A DNA stretch of 64,000 nucleotides from Actinobacillus sp. GY-402 (GCF_014843355.1 NZ_CP062137.1:1674001-1738000); one strand, 5' to 3'. Shown: positions 31,978 to 42,108, numbered from the stretch's first letter. Notes: a model not told the origin generated them from the letters alone. Numbers and translations are program-made.

Positions 31978-32430
31978 TCACGCGTTTTTCGCTAAAAATT
32001 CGGCGGCGAATATCAAGGCGCATTCATAACCTTTTGCCCCCAATCCGCAAATCACGCCTTCCGCCGCATCACTGAAATAAGAATGGTGACGGAACGGCTC
32101 GCGTTTATGAATATTCGACAAATGCACTTCGACGAAAGGAATCGACACCGCCAATAATGCGTCGCGCAACGCAACGCTGGTGTGTGTAAAGGCGGCGGGA
32201 TTGATGATAATGAAATCGACTTTTTGGAAGCTGTCGTGAATTTTGTTAATAAGTTTTTCTTCGCTGTTGCTTTGAAAACATTCCAAATTCAGACCGCACT
32301 TTTCCGCCAACGCCCGGGCATTGGCTTCGATTGCCGCTAACGAAAGCGAACCGTAATGTTTTGGTTCGCGCGCCCCCAACATGTTCAGATTGGGGCCGTT
32401 TAACAGCAAAATTTTAGGTAATGGTGACAT
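31978..32430 (-). CDS. aroQ: 3-dehydroquinate dehydratase, type II
   Basis: Shikimate pathway step, dodecameric type II enzyme, 150 residues. Active-site loop [18 protein letters not shown] with catalytic Tyr, [16 protein letters not shown], and [17 protein letters not shown] with the catalytic His. It precedes accB as in many gamma-proteobacteria. Confidence 0.96.
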   Translation of the reverse strand: MSPLPKILLLNGPNLNMLGAREPKHYGSLSLAAIEANARALAEKCGLNLECFQSNSEEKLINKIHDSFQKVDFIIINPAAFTHTSVALRDALLAVSIPFVEVHLSNIHKREPFRHHSYFSDAAEGVICGLGAKGYECALIFAAEFLAKNA

Positions 32431-32490
32431 ATCGGCTCCTTTTTATGGCAATGAATTATAGCGCATTTCACCCGGCGGGTGGTTGTACCT

Positions 32491-33240
32491 TTATTCGATT
32501 TCATCCGGTGATTTCGGCTTCGGCGGCAGCATGCGTTTGTGGTGAGAACGGTTATGCCAGAATCGAATCCGTTCTAATGCCTGCGGGCTGACGGTTTCAC
32601 CGCGCAAATAGGCATCGATTTCCGCATAAGTGACGCCCATTTCGCCTTCGTCCGTTTGTCCCGCCCACAAACCGGCGCTCGGTTTTTTCGCCAGCACGGT
32701 TTGCGGTACGCCGAGATAACGCCCGAGTTCAAACACCTGTTCTTTGCGCAATCCCGCTAAAGGCAATACGTCCGCCGCGCCGTCGCCGAATTTAGTGAAG
32801 TAACCCGTCAATATTTCGGCAGCATTATCCGTGCCTAACACGATGGAACGATGACTTTGCGCGGCGGTAAACAGCGCGATCATTCGTAAACGCGCCATCA
32901 GATTGCCTCTTAACACATTAACGCGTTCGGGTTCCGCATGTAACGCGGGGGAAAGTTGCTGCATGATTAAATCGTACCAAGGCGTGATGGAAATGATTTG
33001 CCCGCTGATTCCTGCGCTTTCCAGCGTGGCTTGAGCGTCCGCCACATCGATCGGGTCGGTCACTTCTGCGGGCAAAATTAAAGCCTGCACGGGAGCGCCG
33101 GTCCGCGCCAACAAATGCGCACAAACGGCACTGTCAATGCCGCCGCTGACCCCCAGGGTATAACCGTCCATACCGTAAAGTTCGGTACGCTGAGTTTCCA
33201 GCCATTGAATTAAATAATCCGCATATGCTGCCGTTTTCAT
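32491..33240 (-). CDS. nadE: NH3-dependent NAD+ synthetase
   Basis: Amidates nicotinate adenine dinucleotide to NAD+ with ATP and ammonia. 249 residues. PP-loop LGVSGGIDSAV at about residues 29-39; substrate and ATP residues in GTDNAAEILTGYFTKFGDGAADVLP and KKPSAGLWAGQTDEGEMG. No glutaminase domain. Its ATG overlaps the pncB stop (33237-33240), so nicotinate uptake and NAD synthesis are coupled. These two steps of the Preiss-Handler route are absent in H. influenzae. Confidence 0.93.
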   Translation of the reverse strand: MKTAAYADYLIQWLETQRTELYGMDGYTLGVSGGIDSAVCAHLLARTGAPVQALILPAEVTDPIDVADAQATLESAGISGQIISITPWYDLIMQQLSPALHAEPERVNVLRGNLMARLRMIALFTAAQSHRSIVLGTDNAAEILTGYFTKFGDGAADVLPLAGLRKEQVFELGRYLGVPQTVLAKKPSAGLWAGQTDEGEMGVTYAEIDAYLRGETVSPQALERIRFWHNRSHHKRMLPPKPKSPDEIE

Positions 33241-34676
33241 GATTTTTTCCCCGAATGCCGTTCAATCAGATGTTGTTTTAAAGTCCATAAATTCTGTGAC
33301 AAATCCACATAATAACCGTGCGGTTTTTCCAGACGGCGCACTTCATTCCATAAAGATTCCAGTTCCCGCCGGCAATAAGCGCGGCTTTCCGCTAAAGTTG
33401 GCGCGGAACGCCGTCTTTCGCCCTGTTCGAACCATTGCTGCAATTTTTGTTCCGCTACAAAATCCGTCACCCATTTGGTTTTCCAGGTATACTCAGGATC
33501 AAACAGCATGTAAGGTTTACCGTTATCAATAATTTCATCATGCAAAGTAATCACGTCGGCAATGGCTTTGCGGTTTTGATCATATAACCGCCACAAATTT
33601 TTAAATCCCGGTGTGGTGGTTTTCTGCAGGGTTTCACTGAGTTTAATTTTCGGAATAAGTCGCCCATCTTTTTCCAATGCTACAATTTTGTACACGCCGC
33701 CGAAAACCGGTTCGCTCTTGGCGGTAATCAAACGTTCGCCTACGCCGAAACTGTCAATCTTCGCCCCTTGCAACAGCAAATCTTTAATCAGATATTCATC
33801 CAAGGAATTGGAAACGGTGATTTTGGTTTCCGTGAGCCCCGCCGCATCCAACATTTCCCGGGCCCGAATACTCAAATACGCTAAGTCTCCGCTATCAATA
33901 CGGATACCTTTTAATTTGTAGCCCCGCGGCGCCAGATATTCTTGATGCACTCGGATTGCGTTAGGAATACCTTGATGCAGCGTATCGTAAGTATCCACCA
34001 GCAACACCGTGTTGTCGGGATAAGTTTCGGCATATTGCAGAAAAGCCTCGTATTCGCTATCAAAACTTTGTACGTAAGCATGAGCCATAGTGCCCAACGC
34101 GGGAATCCCGCACATAAAATCGCTATACACATTGGAAGTGCCGTCCACACCCGCGATATAGGCCGCCCGCGCACCAAAATGCGCCGCATCCGCACCATGC
34201 GCCCGACGCGCGCCAAATTCCAACACACCGCGCCCCTGCGCTACACTCACTATACGTGCCGCCTTGGTGGCAATCAGCGTTTGATGATTCAACGTCAGTA
34301 ACAAAAACGCTTCAATCAGGGTGCAATCAATAATCGGCGCCCGCACAATCAGCAACGGTTCGTTCGGAAATACAACGCTTCCCTCTTGCACCGCCCACAC
34401 ATCGCCGCGAAAATGAAAACGGCGCAAATAATCCAGAAAACCGGCGGAAAAAATATGTTTTTGTTGCAAAAATTCAATTTCTCGCTCGGAAAAATGCAGA
34501 TTCTCAAGATAATCCAGCACCTGTTCCAATCCGGCAAACACCGCATAACCGCCCTCGTCCGGAACCTTCCGGAAAAAATAGTCAAAATAGGCAATTTCAT
34601 CTTGTCTGCCCTGTTCAAAATAACTGTTTGCCATAGTCAGAGCATAAAAATCCATCAATAATGCGCTGTTTTGCAT
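33237..34676 (-). CDS. pncB: Nicotinate phosphoribosyltransferase (long, Gram-positive-like form)
   Basis: Makes nicotinate mononucleotide from nicotinate and PRPP. 479 residues from the ATG at 34676 (MQNSALLMDFYALTMANSYFE), with AATCGGGAGG upstream; the E. coli enzyme is about 400. Motifs: LEFGARRAHG, GTSNVYSDFMCGIPALGTMAHAYVQSF, VDTYDT, GIRIDSGDLAYLS and SFGVGERLIT. The length and C-terminal extension match the Bacillus-type enzymes. Clear sigma-70 promoter at 34729-34757. Confidence 0.92.
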   Translation of the reverse strand: MQNSALLMDFYALTMANSYFEQGRQDEIAYFDYFFRKVPDEGGYAVFAGLEQVLDYLENLHFSEREIEFLQQKHIFSAGFLDYLRRFHFRGDVWAVQEGSVVFPNEPLLIVRAPIIDCTLIEAFLLLTLNHQTLIATKAARIVSVAQGRGVLEFGARRAHGADAAHFGARAAYIAGVDGTSNVYSDFMCGIPALGTMAHAYVQSFDSEYEAFLQYAETYPDNTVLLVDTYDTLHQGIPNAIRVHQEYLAPRGYKLKGIRIDSGDLAYLSIRAREMLDAAGLTETKITVSNSLDEYLIKDLLLQGAKIDSFGVGERLITAKSEPVFGGVYKIVALEKDGRLIPKIKLSETLQKTTTPGFKNLWRLYDQNRKAIADVITLHDEIIDNGKPYMLFDPEYTWKTKWVTDFVAEQKLQQWFEQGERRRSAPTLAESRAYCRRELESLWNEVRRLEKPHGYYVDLSQNLWTLKQHLIERHSGKKS

Positions 34677-34697
34677 AATGCCTCCCGATTCGATGAG

Positions 34698-34716
34698 CAA
34701 CACATTTCACATGTTG
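34698..34716. promoter_or_regulatory. Imperfect palindrome between promoter and start of pncB
   Basis: CAACACATTTCACATGTTG; the arms GCAACA and TGTTGC pair around an inexact centre. It lies between the predicted -10 and the ATG, a usual place for a repressor operator. The regulator is unknown. Confidence 0.3.
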
Positions 34717-34728
34717 CATACAGGCTAC

Positions 34729-34757
34729 ATTAAACGCCTTTACAGTGAGTTATTCAA
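34729..34757 (-). promoter_or_regulatory. Promoter of pncB-nadE
   Basis: On the minus strand TTGAAT (34752-34757), 17-base spacer and TTTAAT (34729-34734). Confidence 0.55.
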
Positions 34758-34869
34758 GTTATTTTGTAGCAAATAGATAAAATAAAAAACTTTACAAATT
34801 TTGACCGCACTTTTGCGCATTGTTATAAAAACAGGCGCGTACAATCTGTGTTGATAAGGAAACGTTTAG

Positions 34870-35709
34870 TTATTTGAATAATTCTATTAAACTTAAAAGA
34901 CCAATAATAATCCCAATAATAGTAAATCTGGTATTCAATTTATCCTGCTTGGCTTGATACCGATTATCTAATTCGGCTTTTTCCTTCTCAGCTTCCAAGT
35001 TCAAAATGTAATGTACATTAGATAATTGCCCTAATAATTCATTGGATGAAACATTAACATCGAGCGCTTTATCAATACATTTCCATGTCTCGGTTAAACT
35101 TGTATTTTTACTTAAAACAGGTTGATGAAAGAAAAACATAGAATTAAATTTAGCCGCTTCAATATATAACTCGTTTAATTCATCAATATTACAATCATGG
35201 CAATTTATTTTTTCCGCCAATTTATTGGCTATAAATTCAATAGCGCCTAAATAAGCATATGCTAAAGATTGTAAAATAATATGTCGTTCAAACTGTTCTC
35301 GTTGTCCGTCCAATTTACTGAAAAAGGATATTCCTTTGCCGTCAATGTGACTGTAGTGAGAAGGATATTCCGTAAAATCCGTAATCTTTAAAGATTTATT
35401 CTCTCGTACTGAACTTGAAAGAATTTCTGCATCGTTATTATTAAAATCATCTTTTCCAATTATCAAACTCGATGTTGATAAACATAACTCTCTACGAAAT
35501 AAATTCTTACTGATTAAAAATGACTGTTCGTAGTTTTTCCCTACAAAAAACTTAAGTATCCAATCATTATTTACATCCCGTTTGAATTGGCAATTATTTA
35601 GTAGAATCTCTCGCAGAAATTTTATTTTTCCGCCAATTATCAAGTCGTCCAATTCATTTGTAGACGGATTGGTTTCTAATTTATAAATTTTATAAATAAT
35701 ATGAGTCAT
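34870..35709 (-). CDS. Uncharacterised AT-rich protein with coiled coil and C-terminal membrane segment
   Basis: 279 residues, family not recognised. The first 130 residues look globular (mixed, many Asn/Ile/Lys). Residues about 130-210 are predicted helical (ERHIILQSLAYAYLGAIEFIANKLAEK). A charged coiled coil (LEAEKEKAELDNRYQAKQDKLN) leads into one C-terminal membrane helix (FTIIGIIIGLLSLIELF). It is clearly AT-richer than its neighbours, which suggests acquisition. It lies where hisH would follow hisB in relatives, after composite repeat copy C. The plan (globular head, helical neck, tail anchor) recalls membrane-acting effector or CorA-like proteins only in outline. Confidence 0.75.
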   Translation of the reverse strand: MTHIIYKIYKLETNPSTNELDDLIIGGKIKFLREILLNNCQFKRDVNNDWILKFFVGKNYEQSFLISKNLFRRELCLSTSSLIIGKDDFNNNDAEILSSSVRENKSLKITDFTEYPSHYSHIDGKGISFFSKLDGQREQFERHIILQSLAYAYLGAIEFIANKLAEKINCHDCNIDELNELYIEAAKFNSMFFFHQPVLSKNTSLTETWKCIDKALDVNVSSNELLGQLSNVHYILNLEAEKEKAELDNRYQAKQDKLNTRFTIIGIIIGLLSLIELFK

Positions 35710-35730
35710 ATTTCCCTAAAAACTTCACAA

Positions 35731-35827
35731 ATTCTATACGTAATAATCGCCAATGCGATCACTTATGGCTTCGCCACCATTGGCAAAACCAACGTTCAAA
35801 AAACGTTGCAAATTTTGACCGCACTTT
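35731..35827 (+). repeat. Composite hairpin repeat, copy C (most diverged full copy)
   Basis: Plus orientation, USS at 35818-35827 facing hisB. GTAATAATCGCC-AATGCGATCAC has an inserted triplet and stem changes; CCATTGGC-AAA-ACCAACG; the third hairpin ends in GCAAATTTT rather than GCTTTTT. Opposite to the transcription of hisB and the orphan gene. Confidence 0.85.
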
Positions 35828-35834
35828 GGCATTT

Positions 35835-35861
35835 CGGGCAGGGATAAACCCCGCCCCTACG
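35835..35861. repeat. GTAGGG-type hairpin at the end of hisB
   Basis: CGGGCAGGGATAAACCCCGCCCCTACG: reads on the minus strand as CGTAGGGGCGGGG...CCCTGCCCG. It lies 3 bases past the hisB stop and may terminate the his transcript weakly. Confidence 0.5.
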
Positions 35862-35863
35862 TA

Positions 35864-36961
35864 TTATAATACGCCTTTCGAACTTGGCATTGCATCCCCT
35901 TCTACACGAATCGCTTGTCTTAAGGTTCTGCCGAAAACTTTAAACAGGCTCTCGATTTTGTGGTGATCGTTGTCGCCGGTGGCTTTTAGATGCAGCGTGG
36001 CAAGCATGCTGAACGCCAGCGATTGGAAGAAATGCTCGGTCAATTCGGTGCTGAAATCGCCTACTTTGTCACGTTTGAACTTGGCGTTGAATTTGATCCA
36101 CGGTCTGCCCGATAAGTCCAACGCACATTCGGCGCGGCATTCGTCCATCGGTAAGACAAAGCCGAAACGTTGGATGCCACGTTTATCGCCGACGGCCTGT
36201 TTTAACGCCGTGCCTAAGGCCAAGGCGGTGTCTTCCACCGTATGATGTTCATCGATCCACAAATCGCCTTTACATTGCACGTTCATGCGGAAACCGCCGT
36301 GGGTGGCGATTTGATCCAGCATATGGTTGAAAAAACCCACGCCCGTGTCGATTTCGTTCACGCCGGCTTCATCCAGCCACAGTTCCACTTTGATGTCCGT
36401 TTCTTTGGTTTTGCGTTCCACAACCGCGTGACGGGGCGCCCGATCCGCCGCCGGATTTGCTACAGCTTCATTCAATAACTTTTCTGCAATCAAATCCCAA
36501 CCTAATGATTCCGGATTGTATTGCAATGCGCGAATGCCTAAATTCTGTGCGAGCTGCACGTCCGTCGGGCGGTCGCCGATCACAAAGCTGGTTTGAGGAT
36601 CAAACAGTTTTTTGTCGATATATTTTTTCAGCAATTTGGTTTTCGGTTTGCGACATTGGCAGTTGTCTTCCGGCTTGTGCGGACAAATCAAAATATCATC
36701 AAATTCAATACCTTGCGAACGAAACACATCCAACATCGCATTGTGCGGTTTGTCAAAATTTTCTTTTGGGAACGAGCTTGTGCCCAATCCGTCCTGATTC
36801 GACACCATCACAAAGCGGAATTTGTCCTTCAGTTTGAGCAACGCCGGAATCACGTTGCGTTCAAATTTAAGTTTTTCCAGGCTATCGATTTGGAAATCGG
36901 TTTTCGGCTCGTCAATCAGCGTGCCGTCGCGGTCGATGAATAAAATTGGTTGTTGTGTCAT
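35864..36961 (-). CDS. hisB: Histidinol-phosphatase / imidazoleglycerol-phosphate dehydratase
   Basis: Bifunctional enzyme for two steps of histidine synthesis. 365 residues from the ATG at 36961 ([19 protein letters not shown]); an open frame extends to 37096 only because composite repeat D is open there. N-terminal HAD phosphatase with DRDGTL and the zinc loop [12 protein letters not shown]-terminal dehydratase with [22 protein letters not shown] and [14 protein letters not shown] metal-binding histidines. Third his gene downstream of hisC. Confidence 0.96.
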   Translation of the reverse strand: MTQQPILFIDRDGTLIDEPKTDFQIDSLEKLKFERNVIPALLKLKDKFRFVMVSNQDGLGTSSFPKENFDKPHNAMLDVFRSQGIEFDDILICPHKPEDNCQCRKPKTKLLKKYIDKKLFDPQTSFVIGDRPTDVQLAQNLGIRALQYNPESLGWDLIAEKLLNEAVANPAADRAPRHAVVERKTKETDIKVELWLDEAGVNEIDTGVGFFNHMLDQIATHGGFRMNVQCKGDLWIDEHHTVEDTALALGTALKQAVGDKRGIQRFGFVLPMDECRAECALDLSGRPWIKFNAKFKRDKVGDFSTELTEHFFQSLAFSMLATLHLKATGDNDHHKIESLFKVFGRTLRQAIRVEGDAMPSSKGVL

Positions 36962-37007
36962 GTTGTGTCCTTGTAAAACGGGCTCTCCGTCCATTATCAA
37001 CGGATGT

Positions 37008-37103
37008 AAAGTGCGGTCAAAAAAAGCAACGCTTTTTGAACGTTGGCTTTGCCGACGGTGGCGAAGCCATAAGTAATCGCACCGGCGATTACGCATAAAA
37101 TTT
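37008..37103 (-). repeat. Composite hairpin repeat, copy D
   Basis: Minus orientation, USS at 37008-37017 near the hisB start; near identical to copy B. Its frame is open and extends the hisB reading frame upstream. Confidence 0.88.
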
Positions 37104-37117
37104 TTAAATGTTTCGGA

Positions 37118-37129
37118 CGGGCAAGCCCG
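37118..37129. repeat. CGGGC-AA-GCCCG mini hairpin after hisC
   Basis: Five-base arms around two bases, immediately next to composite copy D and 8 bases from the hisC stop. Grouped with the GGGC...GCCC hairpins at other junctions. Confidence 0.4.
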
Positions 37130-37137
37130 CTTTATGC

Positions 37138-38314
<1,177 letters not shown>

Positions 38315-38493
38315 AAAACTTTGCAAATTTTATGCGTAATCGCCGGTGCGATTACTTATGGCTTCGCCACCGTTGGCAAACGTTCAAAAAACTTTGCAAA
38401 TTTTATGCGTAATCGCCGGTGCGATTACTTATGGCTCCGCCACCGTTGGCAAAGCCAACGTTCAAAAAGCGTTGCTTTTTGTGACCGCACTTT
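38315..38493 (+). repeat. Composite hairpin repeat, tandem copies E1 and E2
   Basis: Two units in tandem, joined through AAAAAACTTTGCAAATTTTATGCG, with E1 at 38315-38385 and E2 at 38386-38493. E1 lacks the GCCAA arm and its USS; E2 is complete and ends in a USS at 38484-38493. Each has GTAATCGC-CGGT-GCGATTAC. Orientation opposes hisD-hisC transcription. Confidence 0.88.
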
Positions 38494-38518
38494 ATTCAAA
38501 ATCTTTGTAGGAACGCCG

Positions 38519-39805
38519 CTATTTCAATTTTTCAAGGCGAACGCTCACCGCCTGTTTATGCGCATCCAGCCGTTCCGCCGCCGCCATCACTTCCACGGTT
38601 TTAGCCAAATCTTTAAAGCCTTGCGGACTGAGTTCCTGTACGGTCATTCGTTTGCTGAAATCCGCCAGACCGAGGCTGGACGAAGTTCGGGTATAGCCGT
38701 AAGTCGGCAACACGTGGTTTGTGCCGCTGGCGTAATCGCCCATGCTTTCCGGCGAATAAGCGCCTAAGAAAATGGAACCGGCATTGTCGATATCCAGCAA
38801 TAAATCACGGGCGTTTTGCACTTGCACCACCAAATGTTCCGGCGCATATTCATTACTGATTTCAACGCATTGACGCAAACTTTCGGCGATAAAAATACGG
38901 CTGTGAGATAGCGCTTTTTGCGCGATTTCAGAGCGCGGCAAGGCAGCCAGCTGGCGTTCGAGGGCAAATTCCGTTTCCAGCGCCAATCGTTCGCTTGGCG
39001 TCACCAAAATCACTTGGCTGTCGGCGCCGTGCTCCGCCTGAGAGAGCAAATCGCTCGCCACAAAATCCGGATCGGCATTTTCATCGGCAATCACCAACAC
39101 TTCCGACGGCCCCGCCTGCATATCAATCACCGCGCCGTTCACCGCCTGGCTTACCTGACGTTTTGCTTCCGTCACAAAGGCGTTACCCGGCCCGAAAATT
39201 TTATCCACTTTTGCCACGGTTTCCGTACCGAACGCCATCGCAACGACAGCCTGCGCACCGCCTACCGCATAAACGGTTTCCACTCCGCAGAGCTCCGCCG
39301 CATAGAGGATCGCATCCGCAATCGGCGGCGGCGAACAAAGCACAATTTTTTTACAGCCTGCGATTTTAGCGGGAATCGCAAGCATTAATACGGTCGAGAA
39401 CAAAGGCGCGGAACCGCCGGGAATATATAATCCCACGCGATTAATCGGGCGGGTCAACACCTGGCAACGCACGCCGGCTTGGGTTTCCACATCCACCTCG
39501 ACGGGAACCTGGGCAAGATGAAAAGCTTCGATATTTTTCTTTGCATTTTGAATGGCTTGTTTGAGTTCCGCCGGTAAGCGTTGAGCCGCCTCCTCAATTT
39601 GCTGTTTAGAAATCACCAAACTATTCAATTTTACTCTATCGAATTTTTCCGAAAGCTCGAATAGCGCTTTATCGCCGTTTGCCCGCACATTTTCACGAAT
39701 GGCATCCACCGCCTCTTTAATATTGCCCGCCGCAGAGATCGCAGGACGGGTAAGCGCTTCCTTTCGCTGCGGTTCGGTTAAATCTTTCCAGATTAAAGTT
39801 TGCAT
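38519..39805 (-). CDS. hisD: Histidinol dehydrogenase
   Basis: Zinc enzyme oxidising histidinol to histidine in two steps. 428 residues. Start [18 protein letters not shown]. Motifs: [14 protein letters not shown], the zinc-ligand region [16 protein letters not shown], and [14 protein letters not shown] with catalytic Glu/His. Upstream gap of 268 bases holds a possible 59-residue gene rather than a composite repeat. Confidence 0.97.
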   Translation of the reverse strand: MQTLIWKDLTEPQRKEALTRPAISAAGNIKEAVDAIRENVRANGDKALFELSEKFDRVKLNSLVISKQQIEEAAQRLPAELKQAIQNAKKNIEAFHLAQVPVEVDVETQAGVRCQVLTRPINRVGLYIPGGSAPLFSTVLMLAIPAKIAGCKKIVLCSPPPIADAILYAAELCGVETVYAVGGAQAVVAMAFGTETVAKVDKIFGPGNAFVTEAKRQVSQAVNGAVIDMQAGPSEVLVIADENADPDFVASDLLSQAEHGADSQVILVTPSERLALETEFALERQLAALPRSEIAQKALSHSRIFIAESLRQCVEISNEYAPEHLVVQVQNARDLLLDIDNAGSIFLGAYSPESMGDYASGTNHVLPTYGYTRTSSSLGLADFSKRMTVQELSPQGFKDLAKTVEVMAAAERLDAHKQAVSVRLEKLK

Positions 39806-39827
39806 ATTTTCCTCCGTTATTCTATTT

Positions 39828-40007
39828 CTATAAAATCGTCTCTTTACGAAAGCGAAACCTTTTCTTCATTCGCTTCTTTTGTAAGAGGGCAAGGGGAGAT
39901 TTTACCGTTCTTTCACCCAACACTATTTCCTGCAAACATCCGAACGCCGTCGGAGCGATTCCTTTCGAGGCTAACAGCGATCGTTTTTCAGTTTTTGTGA
40001 ATGGCAT
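39828..40007 (-). CDS. Possible small basic protein (59 residues)
   Basis: An open frame from ATG at 40007 to TAG at 39828, too short for many gene finders. The product starts [16 protein letters not shown] and ends in a strongly basic [21 protein letters not shown] lies very close to the ATG, so the ribosome site is weak. The opposite strand is also mostly open here, which lowers confidence. No family recognised. It fills the hydrolase-hisD junction of the his operon. Confidence 0.3.
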   Translation of the reverse strand: MPFTKTEKRSLLASKGIAPTAFGCLQEIVLGERTVKSPLALLQKKRMKKRFRFRKETIL

Positions 40008-40073
40008 ATTTCCCGCTCGCTTTTTAGAATTGATCGTTTTTCAAAAAATTATTAAAAATCCGACCGCACTTTA

Positions 40074-40823
40074 TTATTTAAAGAACGCCTGAATAGCCGC
40101 CCACAGTTGGTTCGGCTGTTCTTTTAGCACTTCGTGCGCTCCAAACGGGACATTCATTAAATGTATATCGGGTAAATGTTGTTGTAACGCCGCCATATCT
40201 TTCAGTGACAACAAAAAATCCGCTTCACCGCGCACCGCCAGAACAGGCGCCCGGATTTGTGCAACAGCTTCGTTCGGGTAACCGCTTGCACTTTCATCCA
40301 ACCACATTGCTTTCAGACTGCTGATCCATTTTTCTAAATTCGCTTGCGGATTCTGTGCGAAATAGACTTTAATTTGCTCCGCCATATATTCATTGACAAA
40401 AGCGATATCCAATGCCTCAAACATTGAACGAACTTCTTGAAGATTATCACTATGCCAATGCGCACCGACCGTAATAATTTTTTCCACACCGTATTCCGTC
40501 GTCCCGAGACGATAGGCGATAGTACCGCCGTCACTAAAGCCCAATATGCTGAATTTTGTGATGTTCATCCGTTCCAGAATATGTTTGATATCGTCGGCGG
40601 CTTGGGCATAAGTCAGCGAAACATCACCTAAAGTCGAACGTCCGTGTCCGCGCGTATCCACCGAAACAAGGTGAAAATGTCGCCGTAAAAAGGGAATTAA
40701 TTCGGCAAAATCATCAATTGATCCAAAACCGCCGTGCAATAGAACCAGAATTGGCGCATCCTGTTTACCGCCAACCCGATAGTGCAATTTAGCACCAAGG
40801 TAATCGGCATAATATGATTTCAT
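40074..40823 (-). CDS. Alpha/beta hydrolase
   Basis: 249 residues. Oxyanion segment LLHGGFGS, conserved RGHGRS, nucleophile elbow GFSDGG (Ser), an Asp near RGEADFLLS and the last His in FGAHEVL complete a catalytic triad. The cap helices follow residue 140. Substrate unknown. It sits between hisG and hisD, where no such gene occurs in the H. influenzae operon as I recall it, so it has been inserted into, and is probably co-transcribed with, the his genes. Confidence 0.85.
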   Translation of the reverse strand: MKSYYADYLGAKLHYRVGGKQDAPILVLLHGGFGSIDDFAELIPFLRRHFHLVSVDTRGHGRSTLGDVSLTYAQAADDIKHILERMNITKFSILGFSDGGTIAYRLGTTEYGVEKIITVGAHWHSDNLQEVRSMFEALDIAFVNEYMAEQIKVYFAQNPQANLEKWISSLKAMWLDESASGYPNEAVAQIRAPVLAVRGEADFLLSLKDMAALQQHLPDIHLMNVPFGAHEVLKEQPNQLWAAIQAFFK

Positions 40824-40870
40824 TTTAACTTTCTCCGTATTGACTTAGGTATAAACAGTCGCTACTTCAG

Positions 40871-40941
40871 TAATTGTCGGCAAAGCCAAGATCCAAATAC
40901 AAACAATTGCCTAAAAATCTTGCAAAATTTGACCGCACTTT
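40871..40941 (+). repeat. Decayed relic of the composite repeat (copy H)
   Basis: GTCGGCAAAGCCAA (40876-40889) is identical to 14 bases of copies B and D in the middle hairpin, followed by a degraded stretch and a reverse USS at 40932-40941 in the expected order. The first hairpin is lost. Lies between hisG and the hydrolase gene. Confidence 0.5.
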
Positions 40942-40970
40942 TCTTTTTTGCAAAGCAAAAATGAGAGATT

Positions 40971-41873
40971 TCACGCTAACATTTTCTCAATCGGCAATAC
41001 CAGCACCGAACTGGCGCCCATTTCTTTCAGTTGTTCCATGGTTTCCCAGAATAATGTTTCCTGGCTGACCACATGCATTGCCACTTTGCTGTCGTCGTGG
41101 GCGAGCGGGAGAATGGTCGGATTCTCTACGCCCGGTAAAAGTGCGGTGATTTCTTCGAGTTTTTCTTTCGGCGCGTGCAGCATAATGTATTTGGATTCGG
41201 CTGCCTGTTGCACGCCCTGAATGCGGGTGAGAAGTTTATCCACAAGTTGTTGTTTATCGCCGTCCAGCGGTTCGGCACGTTGAATCAGACAGGCTTTGGA
41301 TTGATAAATCACTTCCACTTCTTTTAAGCCGTTGGCTTCCAGTGTGGCGCCGGAGGAAACCAAATCACAGATTGCGTGCGCAATGCCCGCGCTGGGCGCA
41401 ACTTCGACCGAGCCGTTAAGCAGAATACTTTTAAACGGCACGCCTTGTTCTTTCATATAGCGTTTCAGCAAATTCGGGTAAGATGTGGCAATCAGAGCGT
41501 TGTTAAAATCCTGCACGCCGTGATAGGGTTGGTCGCGATCAATGGCCAGTGACAAACGGCAGCCACCGAAATCCAGGGTGCGCAGTTTTTTGTATTCCAC
41601 TTTTTCGCCGCCGGCAATGCGCCCGAGTTCTTCCTCTTCCAACACGTTTTCGCCGATAATGCCGAGATCCACCACGCCGTCGAATACCAATCCCGGAATA
41701 TCGTCATCACGCACGCGCAGAATTTCAATCGGCAGATTCTCCGAATAGGCAATCAGCCGCTGCTCGTTCCAGGTAATTTTCACACCGCATTGTTTGAGCA
41801 GTTCGTTACAGTCTTTGCTTAAACGTCCTTTTTTCTGCAACGCGATACGTAAACGGTTATTGCTGTTTGTCAT
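40971..41873 (-). CDS. hisG: ATP phosphoribosyltransferase (long form)
   Basis: First step of histidine synthesis, feedback-inhibited by histidine. 300 residues, the long HisG_L type with a C-terminal regulatory domain (about residues 225-300), so no HisZ is needed. N-terminus [19 protein letters not shown]-binding [27 protein letters not shown] lies within the gene (about 41137). Preceded by a histidine leader peptide and attenuator. Confidence 0.97.
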   Translation of the reverse strand: MTNSNNRLRIALQKKGRLSKDCNELLKQCGVKITWNEQRLIAYSENLPIEILRVRDDDIPGLVFDGVVDLGIIGENVLEEEELGRIAGGEKVEYKKLRTLDFGGCRLSLAIDRDQPYHGVQDFNNALIATSYPNLLKRYMKEQGVPFKSILLNGSVEVAPSAGIAHAICDLVSSGATLEANGLKEVEVIYQSKACLIQRAEPLDGDKQQLVDKLLTRIQGVQQAAESKYIMLHAPKEKLEEITALLPGVENPTILPLAHDDSKVAMHVVSQETLFWETMEQLKEMGASSVLVLPIEKMLA

Positions 41874-41903
41874 ATTGTTTTCCTTTTTGTCTTAATTTTG
41901 GGG

Positions 41904-41945
41904 TAAAAAAAATCTCTCGAAAGTAGAAAATCACTTCCGAGAGAT
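41904..41945 (-). promoter_or_regulatory. his attenuator terminator
   Basis: On the minus strand ATCTCTCGGAAGT ... ACTTTCGAGAGAT (one G-U pair) followed by eight T. Upstream, CGGAAGAAAACTTCCG (around 41975-41990) is an alternative hairpin that shares the CGGAAG arms, as expected for an antiterminator system controlled by hisL translation. Confidence 0.85.
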
Positions 41946-42014
41946 TGAAAATTGAGGAACTCACACTTGCTCGGAAGTTTTCTTCCGAACACCACATTAT
42001 GCCCGAAAGAATGT

Positions 42015-42059
42015 TCAGGAAGAATGATGGTGATGATGCAAAGTGTTGTTAAAGTTCAT
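42015..42059 (-). CDS. hisL: his operon leader peptide
   Basis: A 14-residue peptide MNFNNTLHHHHHSS with five consecutive His codons, read from ATG at 42059 to TGA at 42015. AGGA lies six bases before the ATG. Ribosome stalling at the His codons when charged His-tRNA is scarce favours the antiterminator over the terminator at 41904-41945. E. coli HisL has seven His codons; the arrangement here is the same with a shorter run. Confidence 0.93.
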   Translation of the reverse strand: MNFNNTLHHHHHSS

Positions 42060-42108
42060 AATCAATCCTATGTTAGGTTCGTAGCCATTAAAATACGGAA
42101 AAAATTTT

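Noticed and set aside
36962..37096. N-terminal extension of HisB starting [10 protein letters not shown]
   Set aside because: This part is composite repeat D read in an open frame; HisB begins at MTQQPILF with its HAD motif, the normal family start.
39800..40000. Plus-strand frame opposite the 59-residue gene
   Set aside because: No ribosome site, begins within the antisense of hisD, and composition is not protein-like; the minus-strand frame is somewhat better but also uncertain.
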